Origin: Mrakia gelida
Taxonomy: Eukaryota > Basidiomycota > Tremellomycetes > Cystofilobasidiales > Mrakiaceae
Assembly: GCA_024345305.1 (NCBI GenBank)
Contig: BRON01000003.1
Coordinates: forward strand, 1,178,001-1,242,000
Direction of reading: 5' to 3'
DNA: 64,000 nt
Position numbers and translations under genes: made by a program. The notes under the pieces were generated by a model. That model was given only the letters and a program-made list of their open reading frames with translations, was not told the DNA's origin and did not search any database. Below are positions 24,794 to 33,853 of this stretch, in pieces; positions within the stretch are counted from its first letter, which is position 1; each line of letters starts with the position of its first letter.

Positions 24794-25079
24794 TCGAGGG
24801 GAGGATGGAAGGGAGGAGGGAGGTAGTTTTTCCTGAAGACGGCTACCTCGGCTAGCGAGAGGTGAGGAGTCGGAGGGAAGGGAAAGAGAAAGGAAGGAAG
24901 AGGAGGGAGGAGGGTGTTGAGGAGGAAGGGAGGGACGAGGGAAATCTTGAGCTCTCGAAAGAGAGGACGAGGAGACTCCACGCTCGCCTCCTCCCCTTCG
25001 ACATCCACCATCGCCTTCCCCCTCCCTCTCCTACTTCAGTCCCCATCCACTCACACACAACTTCCTTCATATCTACACC
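24794..25079. promoter_or_regulatory. Divergent promoter region KRE33/DMC1
   Basis: Head-to-head spacing of 286 bases shared by a housekeeping gene and a meiotic gene. The stretch is purine-rich on the + strand in its left half and pyrimidine-rich next to DMC1. I could not identify a meiotic upstream element with confidence. Confidence 0.45.
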
Positions 25080-27992
25080 ATGTCCGACAACGAAGAAGAT
25101 GTGAGTTTTCCTCTTTGGTGGCAAAAGAACGAAAGGAAGGAGTCGAAACTCGAGCTCATCTCCTCCCCTCGCCACCCTCCCTCCCGCCCTTTCTTCCTCC
25201 CACCTCAGGATGGCCCCCTCTACTTCACTCACATCGACGACATGATGTGAGTAGCTCTCTTCTTCCTCTCGTTCTTCGACTCGGATGGAGAAACAGAGAC
25301 TGACCTCGAGCCTGTTTGGTTTCGGTGGCGACACTCACCCAGGGCTCACGTTCGTCCTCCCTTCTCCTCCTCCTCTTCTCTTCCTCTCTTTTTCTCCGCA
25401 TCTACTAGCCTGACCTCTTCTTATCCTCTCATGCAGGGAATCAACGCCCAGGTTCGCGTCTTCGTCGAACGAGGCTGTCTCCTCTCCTCCCTCCGACACT
25501 CACTCCACCTTCACCTCCTCGTTTCCCTTTCTCTCCTCAGGATATCGCTAAGCTCAAAGCGTTCGGTCTCACGACGATCCAGAGTGTTCAGATGACCTCG
25601 AGGAGGAACTTGCTCAAGATCAAGGTGAGTCTCGGACGATCCATCTTTCGTTTTCGAGAGACGAGTTCGTCGCGTCGTTGGATGCCATCCGTCTCTCTCG
25701 AACAGACCGCTGACCTCTTTTCTCTCTCTCTTATCTTCTCTCTTCCTCTCATAGGGTCTCTCGGAAGCCAAGGTCGAGAAGCTGAAGGTCCGTTCTCTCG
25801 ATCTCCTCCTCATCCTCGTCGTCGAAACGCGAAAGCTGACCACCTCGTTTGTCGTTTTTGGCCTCGTCGTATCCCTCTCTCCTCTGCTCTTTCTTCACCT
25901 CCAGGAAACCGCCACCAAGCTTCTTGTTCGTTCCCGTCTCTCCTTCGTTCCGATCACGCATCAGTCCCGTCTTAGTTCTTTGTCGCGCTGACTCCTCCTC
26001 TCTCCCTCCTCTCTGCTCATCCTTCTCTTCTTCCTCCCAGCCCTCGACGATCGTCACTGCTACGGAGGTTGCCGTCAGGAGAGAGTCGGTCGTCATGATC
26101 TCTACCGGATCCAAGGCAGTGGACGCTGTTCGTCCTCCCTCCTTCTCGTTTTCGCCTAGCTCATCGACCTTCCCGTCTTCCTCGCCTGACTCATCTTCTC
26201 CTCTCTTCGTTCTCACATCGACAGCTTCTCGGAGGTGGAATCTCGACTCAGTCCGTCACCGAGGTCTTTGGCGAGTTCCGAACTGGAAAGAGTGAGTCCT
26301 TCTCTCCCAATATCTCGAAGCGTGAGTCGCGTCGACGCGTCAGTGACTGACCGTCTTCTTCCTCAGCTCAACTCTGCCACACGATCTGGTGAGCACCTCT
26401 CTCTCTCATTTCCTTGAGATTGTCTCAAGCTGACCTCTCTTCTCCTTCTTCGAACAGCGTCATGGCTCAACTTCCGGTTGAGATGGGAGGAGGAGGAGGA
26501 AGTGAGTCGAATCGCATTCATCTCTCCGCCTCGCCCTCGAGTCTTCTCACTGACAAAGCGACTCCCCTCCTTTTCTCCTCCTCCTCGCAGAGGCTGCATA
26601 CCTTGACACCGAAGGAACCTTCCGATCAGACGTACGATCTCGACCCTACGTTTAATCTGGCTGCTCAATCCGAGCCTCACTTCGACTCCTCTTTTCTTCG
26701 CGTTTTCCTTCCTTCACAGCGAATCAAGGTACGTCACTCTTTCTTCCTTCTTTCTCGTCGAGCTCTTCTCTTTACCTACCCGAGCATACTTTCTGGGTAC
26801 TCGTTTCTTCTCGTAGTCCATCGCCGAACGAGCTGGAGTCGACGGCAGAACCGCTTGCGACAGTGCGTCTTGTCGTCCTCGTCGTCCCTTCTCTCCTCGT
26901 CTCCCCTCCTTCTACCCCCGACTTCTTCTTCTCTTCCTCTTCTCAGACATCACCTATGCTCGAGCCTACAACTCGGAACAGCAACTAGAACTCATAAATG
27001 AGCTCGCCATGAGGTTCGGAGACGACGGGCAGTTCAAAATCTTGATAGTGAGTCGAACAACGTCGCTTTTGCGCTTCGCCTTTCGTCCCTCGACCACCAT
27101 CTCTGACTGAACTCCTTTCTTCCTTCTCGCAGATCGACTCAGTCATCAACCTCTTCCGACAAGACTACAGTGGACGAGGAGAGTTGAGTGAGAGGTGAGT
27201 GAGCGCGTCCTCGGGTCTTCGAGTCTCGATCGAATCTGACCGCGCATCTTCTTCCACTGCAGACAACAGAAGCTGAACCAGATGCTCAGTCGACTCGCTA
27301 AGGTAAGTACAAGCCTCTCTCTATCGCTCATCGTCTTGAACTGAATCCTCATTCTTTGCTCGTCTCGTTTCGCCCTCCCAGCTCGCCGAGGTTCGTCGCG
27401 TCGTCCTTTCTTCTCTCCTCTTCTCATCATCTCCCTCCTATCCTCTTCTCCTCTCTGACTTCTTTACTTCTGGTGTCTCTCTCAGGAGTTCAACATCGCC
27501 GTCCTCATGACCAACCAAGTCCAGTCGGATCCCGGAGCTCAACTCATGTTCGCTGCGGCTTCCTCGGCCAAGGTTCGTTTCTTTCGTCTCTTCTCTCCCT
27601 TCCAGCTTCTTCTGCTTCTCCCGCGTCCGAGACTCGTTCTCGGGTCGCGTCAAAGGCTGACCTTCTCGCCTGTGCTCGTCCTCCACTCTTCGCTTCGTTT
27701 TGTGTTCGACTTCACGAACTCAAGCCCGTCGGAGGTGCGTTCCTACTTTCCCTCCTCCTACCACACCCTCCCCCTGTTCTCAAACCTCGTACTAACCCCT
27801 CCCCTCGTCCTCTCTTTCCTTTTGCACTCAAATCGGTCAGGTCACGTCCTCGCCCACGCTTCCGCCACTCGACTTCACCTCCGAAAAGGTCGAGCGGACG
27901 AGAGGATCGTCAAGATCGTCGACTCGCCCGACGTTGCGGAGGGAGAGGCTAGCTACAAGCTTGGAGTTGGAGGATGGGAGGACTGCTCGTGA
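25080..27992 (+). CDS. DMC1: Meiotic recombinase Dmc1 (RecA/Rad51 family)
   Basis: About 14 exons encode a RecA-fold protein. The N-terminal helix-hairpin-helix region reads GINAQDIAKLKAFGLTTIQS and QMTSRRNLLKIKGLSEAKVE. Walker A is GEFRTGKTQLCHT, Walker B follows in FKILIIDSVINLF, then YSGRGELSERQQKLNQMLSR and KPVGGHVLAHASATRLHLRK. The pattern IQ-M-T-x-R-R, ARAYNSEQQ, ERQQKLxQMLSRL and VGGHxLAHAS fits Dmc1 rather than Rad51. It forms filaments on single-stranded DNA and drives strand exchange between homologues in meiosis. No broken motif is visible, so the organism probably keeps a working meiosis. Introns carry CTGAC branch points. The resident gene uses several rare A/T-ending codons in the exon around 26940-27050, unlike the inverted partial copy near 33.4 kb. 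Stop at 27990-27992. Confidence 0.95.
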
Positions 27993-28404
27993 TCGGACGG
28001 AGCTCAGACGCGTCGCGAGTCGAGGAGATCTTTTGCTTGATTTCGTTTCGGTTTCGGTTTCGTCGTCGTGTTTCTGTTCTTGTTCTGTTCAAGGAGTTCA
28101 TGTGATTGTGTCTCTTTATCTGGCAAGCGAGAAAGCGACGGGGACGGAGGTCTGAGTGGGTGGTTAGAAAGCCCACGACGAACGAGACTGAACGCGTCGA
28201 TCTCTCTCCTTCCACACAAGTTCTTACTCGCCCTCGTCGGCTGCCTGCCCTACCGAAATCCTTCCTTTCACAGCCAACGAGAGTGCGGAAGTCTGATGTT
28301 ACACGTATATATAAGAAAGCAAAGCAAAGCGACGATGCAACCCAAAAAACACAACCTCTCCCTCGCTCTCGCTTCGCAGATCAAGCTCTCGTTCCAGATC
28401 GCGC
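27993..28404. other. Tail-to-tail intergenic region DMC1/PTC6-like
   Basis: Convergent 3' ends. No gene recognised. It includes a T/G-rich block around 28040-28090 that could serve DMC1 mRNA 3' end formation, and an A-rich block near 28310-28355. Confidence 0.45.
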
Positions 28405-31055
28405 TCAACCCCCACCTCCTCTCCTATCCCGTCCCATCGCATCCTCGACCTCCTTCCTCCTCCAATCCCTCCTCTCTCTCGTCTGATCCACTCCGCCAAT
28501 CTTCCCCCAGCCAGCTAGAGGAACGACCATCACGGAACAGTTATCTTCTGACCCTGCGTCGGACGCGAAGTTGACGACGGTTCGAGCGGCGATGGCCGGG
28601 GTGGCGGAGGTACGACATAGGTCGACGATCTCTTGGTCAGAGATGGTGGCGGAGATTCCGTCGCTGTGAGGAGGGTGGAAGTGGGTGGGTTCGTGGGTTG
28701 GGTTGGGGAGGGGGACGGGGAGGGAGGGGAGGAAGAGGGAGAGCAGGAGAGTCAGCGGGAGGAAGAGAAGAGAGGAAGGAGAGGGATTGAGGGACGTACG
28801 TGACGAAGATGAGGAAGGCGTGGGCGGTGCCTGAGAAAGAAAGAAGCACGAAGGGAAAGAGGGGTCCGTCAGTCGAGTTGGGATCGACGAGAGAACGACG
28901 CGTCGACCTAGGAGTAGAGGGGAAGAAGAAAGGAACGAAGCCTACTCACCATCAATGACTCTACTCGTCACCTGAGGTTCACTCGTGACTCCCGTTGGCT
29001 TCCACCTCCCGTCTCCCATACTGCTCGCGGAAAAACCACGAAATGAAAAGAACGCGTCGTTGAAGACAGATCAGTCCTCGGCTCGTCTCGTTTCGTCTCG
29101 TCTCCTCTGCCTTCCTATGCTCCCATCACCCCTCCTCCCCTCCCACCTCACCCAACTCAAAGAGTACTCACCTCCTAGTATTCTCCACCGCCCCCATCCA
29201 CCTACTCTCTCCAAACGCATCCACAATACTTCCTCCCGCACCCATCCCAAACCTCCTCAACCTCGCCGCCTCCACCCTCGCCTCAGCATGATGCTTCTCC
29301 GTCAGCGGGATCGCGCTCCCGTCGATAGTCTGGCAGAGGATGATCCGGGTGTCGCCGCAGTGGGCGATGGTGATGCTGAGGCGACGAGCTTGAAAGAAGG
29401 GAGCGGAGGGGAAGTCGAGGGAATGGAGGAAGGCGATGGAGGCGGTGGAACCACAGCGTTCGGAGATGGGGATCTCTTCGAGGATGTGGCGATCGGCCTG
29501 TGGGGAGAGGAGGGAGTGAGAGAGGTTAGAAGGGAGTGAAGGAGAGAGAAGGAGGGGAGAGGGAGGGACGACGTGACGTACCTTGAGGAAAGCGATAGTC
29601 GCCCGCTCAGCGAGCGTCATAAGAGCTGGTGGTTGCCGAGGGTTGGCTGGCTGAGTTAGACGAGACGAGAGCATGCCTACGTAGACCCAAAAAAGGTAAG
29701 AAAAAGCGTCAGCCTCTCGCGAGACGCGTCGAGTCGAGAAGCGAACGAGCCAGCGAGCGAGGGAGACGGACCTCCTTTGAACCTCCGAAAGTAGCCACCT
29801 AAAACAACCAGACGAGTCGCAGGTAAGCACGAGGTTCGGAGAGAGTATAAGAGAGGTGCGACGGAACTGACCAAGTCCCTTCATATACTCGACAACCTCC
29901 TCAGCCTCCTCGAGCTTCGTCTCCTCAATCGTCTCAGCCAGGTGATCTTTCAACCACGTCGAGACTTCTACTCCGCCATGCCTACCCAAGACCCCAAAAC
30001 GCAACACCAAACCAAACGACAACCCAACAGAGTCAGTTCCCAATCCCAACTCCAACTCCAATCCAGACGCGTCCCTCCTCCCCGACTCCTCGGCCCTCGT
30101 CTCAACTCACCCATCAAAAATCCCAAACAACGCAACCTCCCCCGCCGTCCCAGCCTGGATCTCCCACCCCCTAGCCATCTCCCTCTTCTCTCCAAACTTC
30201 CTCGGACGCGTCCCGCTCTCGGTAGCTGACCTGAGAGAAGCTTGAAGTTCGAGCGGAGGGAGTTGGAGAGCGACCGAGAGCACGGCGTCTTCCTGGTAGG
30301 AACGTTGGCCTCGAGTTTGGTAGATGCCGACGATTTTGGAGGGGAGGGGGTAGCGGATGTTGATGCCTGACAACGACGAGGAAGAGAGGGAGGGGTGTCA
30401 GGGTCTTGTAGAGACGAGGACGGAGCGAGCTCGAGCTCGAACGGGTGAGGGCTGAATGGGAACGAACCTGTGGGTGATTCTCCTCGTACATAGTTGGTGA
30501 GTGACCGTTTGAGATGCGGTGAGTGGGCTGTTGTTGAGGGAGAGGTGAGTTGTGAAGGAGTGTGTATGGAAGTAGAGAAAGAGCGTCGAGATGGAAGGGA
30601 AGTTGAAGTCGATGGGGACGAGAGTTCTGGGACGGAGCGAGGAAGGGAAGGGGGGAGCAACAAAGGTCAGCTCTCCCTCTAGGCAACGAAGAGAAGATAT
30701 GAACTCACTAGGGGGTAGCTTGATCTTAGATGGTTTGGAAGACGATGGTGTTATTCTAGTGCAAGTGGAAGCTGGGCCGAGGGAGAGCAAAGTGAGAAGG
30801 AAGGGGGATGTCAGCTTTGATGAGCTCTCGGTTCCCTTCACCGTCGTTTTGCTCTCCTCGCACCGCCAACGAGCTTCTAGCGCTCCAGCAACACGTCTCC
30901 CACCATCTCAAGACCTCTCCAATGGTATAGACGAGCTTACCTTGGCCTCCCTCTCCTCCCCCAAGCAAAGCAGCGGCAGCGGGCAGGACCGTCCCTGCCT
31001 TCTCCTCCGAGAACTGGACACATCGCCAGCAAGACAAAGAACGAGAAGCTCGCAT
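28405..31055 (-). CDS. PTC6: PP2C-type protein phosphatase, Ptc6-like, probably mitochondrial
   Basis: PP2C motifs appear in order across exons: IYQTRGQRSYQEDAV (metal-binding Asp region), LFGIFDG then HGGVEVSTWL, ERCGSTASIAFL, ITIAHCGDTRIILCQ, LTEKHHAEARVEAARLRRFG, FLIFVTDGIS and SEDNCSVMVVPLAGW. The metal-coordinating acids (ED, DGHGG, TDG, EDN) are present. LTxxHHxxxxxEAxRLRR is typical of yeast Ptc6/Azr1. I chose ATG 31055 (MRASRSLSCWRC), which splices in frame through short exons to a Ser/Thr/Arg-rich region (SRRSFSTSIHTPSQLTSPS) before the domain. The absence of acids there fits a mitochondrial presequence, where Ptc6 acts on pyruvate dehydrogenase and mitophagy. Stop TGA at 28405-28407. 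The 5' exons are less certain than the domain. Confidence 0.82.
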
Positions 31056-31412
31056 AGCGAGAGAGTTGAATTAGAGAGCGACGGCGAGGACGAAGATTTT
31101 AGGACGAGAGGGAGACCATCTTGATGAAGCGAGGAGGGGGAGGGGGAGGGAGAAGGAGAGGGTTGGGGGGTAGAGCTTGACGAGAAGGGAAGAACGCTCC
31201 GACGAGCTTCCGGCGGTGCGGCAGGCAGCGTTCGGAAAGAAAGAAAATCATCAAAGAGAGTGTTCGTGAGAGATGGAGCGAGAAAGGTTACTACTACATA
31301 GAGCGAGAGAAAGGAGAGTCGTCAAATCGAAGGAGGGTCGTAAAAGAGAGGGAAACTCAAAAGCAAAGAAAGAGAAACAGAACGCGTCGTCGAGTCGAGT
31401 CAACCAACCTTC
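31056..31412. other. Intergenic between PTC6-like gene and unknown acidic protein gene
   Basis: Contains the PTC6-like promoter and the 3' region of the next gene. Nothing further recognised. Confidence 0.4.
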
Positions 31413-32353
31413 TCAAACTCCAATCCAGTCCCTCCACCCTCCAGCACCCGCGCCGACTTTCTCTCCAGTACCCTTGTTGAGCTCCTTCGCAGCTCGTCGA
31501 TCCTCCTGGGTGATGTCGAGGAGGGTGAGGTTGGTGGACGAGAAGGATCGAAGCAAGCCGTCTTCGTGCTCGACGTGTTGGAACGTCCCGGTTGGGGAAG
31601 GGAGGTAGGCGAGGAGGGAGTGTGCTGAACGAGAACATGAAACCAATTAATACAAAGCAGAGTGCAAGGGGAGTCAGTTCAGAGAGAGAGCGAGATGAGA
31701 GAACGAGGAAGGAACAAAGATCGAGAGTACTAACCATCCTCGTCTTCCTCCTCCTGCTCCACCTCCTTCACACCCACCTCAACCCTCCCCTTGTTCCCCT
31801 CCCCCTCCTCCGCCCATCCGAACGTAGTCTCGAGCATAGGACTCTCGGGCTCCTCCTCGACCTTCCTTCCCCAAGAGACATCTTGAAACGAAATCGACGT
31901 CGACGGTTTCCCCTGCTCCTCCTCTAGCTCGCTTTCCTCCTCACTCTCTTCAGTCTCCCCTTCATCCTCACTCTCCCCAGCCCCGATCCATCCCCACGAA
32001 CCTCTCGCATCTCCCGAGGAGGAAGAGGAGCCTTCGACGAAGAACCCTCCCATCCCAAAAGCATCGACATCTCCCGAGCCAGTGGTCGCTCGTCGTCTCC
32101 TGTTGAGCTTCGTCGAGTCGGGGAAGGTTGAGAGGACTTCAGGGAAGAACGACGAGGAGGAAGAGGGAGGAGGGAAGAAGGATGCGAGAGGAGTGGAGGG
32201 GTAGGAGGAGTAGCTGTGATGCTGGCGGCGAGGGTGGGTGGTTTGCTTCTGGAAGGAGGAGTGGGAGGAAGATGAATGGTAGGAGGACGAGGCGAGGGAC
32301 GTTGTGGAGGGTGGGGAAGGGAGGGAGAGAGAGCGGTTCGGGTGGGTCGACAT
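31413..32353 (-). CDS. Unknown protein, Ser-rich N-terminus and acidic middle
   Basis: Two exons. The first runs from ATG 32353 to about 31738 and encodes a Ser/Thr/His-rich start (MSTHPNRSLSLPSPPSTTSL), an Arg patch (KLNRRRRATTGSG), FGMGGFFVEGSSSSS, then a strongly acidic run (GESEDEGETEESEEESELEE) and STSISFQDVSWGRK. The second (about 31632 down to 31413) encodes SLLAYLPSPTGTFQHVEHED, GLLRSFSSTNLTLLDITQED and a Gly-rich end. The tail looks folded and more conserved-like than the rest. I recognise no family, signal peptide or membrane helix. A soluble, mostly disordered protein is likely. The donor GTTAGT and a pyrimidine-rich acceptor support the join. Confidence 0.55.
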
Positions 32354-32933
32354 GGTTTCGCTTGCGAATCTACTTGATGAGGGAGCGAGTGGGCTTTGGG
32401 TGGATAGGAAAGAAGGAAAAGAGAGAGGGTGATGGTGTTGGTGGTGGAAGAGAACGAGAGAGAGAGAGAGAGAACGAAACGAAAGTTGGGCCAGATATCT
32501 TCCCCAACGGAAACGAACAGTTTTGATCCGCCACTTGTATCATCGTCGTGCCTGATTTCTCCAAACTTTCACCTCGTTCACTTCACGCGAGACCAGAGGA
32601 CCGAGTCAAGCCCGTTGCGAACGAAATGATCTGCTTAGCAGAAAGAGGGAAGCAAAAGAAGCTCGTTGCGAGCGAGGGGAGAGGGCGTCGACACGTGAGG
32701 CGAAGTCAACCTTCCCGCTTCCCGTTCCGAGGGGTGAAAAGCTTCCGAGGAGACGAAAATGAGAGGGTGGAAGCTGAGGCTTGTCCTCTCTACCCTTGTC
32801 AAAGAAGAGGGGACCTGAGGCGCTCTGGTCGTCGTAGAAGAGCAAAGGAAGGGAGGGCTCGTCCAGCAGCCGGAAGCAGGCGAGAGTTTGGCGGACGCTT
32901 CATGTTGACTGGGGTTGGATCCCTGTCATCAAG
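32354..32933. other. Intergenic upstream of tRNA-Glu
   Basis: No protein gene recognised. Holds a short GA microsatellite near 32455-32476 and the promoter of the unknown gene to the left. TCCCTGT at 32920-32926 is a perfect match to the pairing partner of the tRNA 3' acceptor strand but lies 14 bases too far upstream to be the mature 5' end. Confidence 0.45.
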
Positions 32934-33017
32934 TCCTTGTTTGTCCATCGGCTAAGATGTTCGCCTCTCATTAACTTGTGAACGCGAAGGAGCGGGGTTC
33001 GACTCCCCGACAGGGAA
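32934..33017 (+). tRNA. tRNA-Glu(CUC) with a 12-base intron
   Basis: A full cloverleaf folds. Acceptor TCCTTGT (32934-32940) pairs with ACAGGGA (33010-33016) with one G-U pair. The D arm starts GTCC with loop ATCGGCTA. The anticodon stem TTCGC/GCGAA encloses loop CTCTCA...C with anticodon CTC at 32967-32969. The T arm is CGGGG-TTCGACT-CCCCG, and the discriminator is A33017. Twelve bases (32971-32982) sit after A37, the canonical site for nuclear tRNA introns, so splicing needs tRNA endonuclease, ligase and the TPT1 phosphotransferase, whose gene lies about 5.3 kb to the right. The GGTTCGACTCC B box is perfect and an oligo-T stop follows. Confidence 0.9.
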
Positions 33018-33021
33018 TATC

Positions 33022-33025
33022 TTTT
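33022..33025 (+). terminator. RNA polymerase III terminator of tRNA-Glu
   Basis: A TTTT run starts five bases after the discriminator base of the tRNA, the usual Pol III stop signal. Confidence 0.65.
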
Positions 33026-33185
33026 GCCGTTCAAGGCTTTGGTTTCGTTTTGCTCTCTCTTCTCGTCTGTTCAGTTTCTAGCCTCTACGTTTTTTTTAAA
33101 GACGGGCGGGAGGACATTCTTGTTCGAAGGAGAAAAGAACAGTCGCGCGAAACTCGAAGACGCGACGACTCAAGAGGGGAACGAG

Positions 33186-33577
33186 ACTCACCTCTCACTC
33201 GACCCTCCTCGTCCACTGTAGTCTTGTCGGAAGAGGTTGATGACTGAGTCGATCTGAGATAGGGAAAGGACGGAGCTCGGTCGGCGTTCGTCGTCGAGGA
33301 ACGAAAGGCGAAGAGCTAAAAGCGAAGTTGTTCGACTCACGATCAAGATCTTGAACTGGCCGTCGTCTCCGAACCTCATGGCGAGCTCGTTGATCAACTC
33401 TAGCTGCTGTTCCGAGTTGTAGGCTCGAGCATAGGTGATGTCTGAGGAGAAGAAAAGAAGAAGAGGCCAGTGGAAGAAGAAGGAGGGCAGGCGAGGAGAA
33501 AAGGGACGACGAGGACGACAAGACGCACTGTCGCAAGCGGTTCTGCCATCGACTCCAGCTCGTTCGGCGATGTACTA
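33186..33577 (-). pseudogene. Truncated inverted copy of part of DMC1
   Basis: The minus strand here aligns by eye with DMC1 at about 26819-27201. It covers the exon end IAERAGVDGRTACD, the exon from ITYARAYNSEQQLELINELA to GQFKILI, and the exon IDSVINLFRQDYSGRG, plus the two introns between them. Exons are almost identical at protein level. About nine codon differences are silent (for example ATA to ATC, AAT to AAC, AAA to AAG), while GRGELSER has become GRGGSSER. The introns are still alignable but clearly diverged in length and sequence. No start, Walker A or C-terminal exons are present, so it cannot make a recombinase. Because introns are kept, it arose by DNA duplication, not reverse transcription. 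Confidence 0.88.
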
Positions 33578-33853
33578 CTAGAGGTGTCGTCATAATCTCA
33601 GCGGGCTCCTACTTTTGGTCGCTGCGAGAAGGAGCCGCGGAGACTAGGATTCGAACACAAGTCGCGTCGCCCCGCTCTCCTTTCTTCTTCTCGATGCTCT
33701 GTCGGATCTGGAGTCGAGAACAGATTATATATTAAGATCGATACAAATGCTGATATGAGAGAACGTCTATGGATTTGAGAATAGTCTAGGATGGCAAAGT
33801 CCAAGCGAAGACAGAGCAGGACGAAAAGTACGAGAAGGGAGCCGCGTCCTCGA

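Noticed and set aside
25080..27992. Assignment of the recombinase as RAD51
   Set aside because: The stretches QMTSRR, ARAYNSEQQLELI, ERQQKLNQMLSRL and VGGHVLAHAS follow Dmc1, not Rad51.
32920..33017. tRNA-Glu read as starting at TCCCTGT (32920) with a 14-base insertion before the D arm
   Set aside because: Starting at 32934 gives a normal cloverleaf with TCCTTGT pairing through one G-U, so no second insertion is needed.
33600..33700. Possible second tRNA on the minus strand (GTTCGAATCC B-box-like sequence)
   Set aside because: The T stem has mismatches, no matching 5' acceptor strand is found, and there is no oligo-T stop. At most a decayed remnant.
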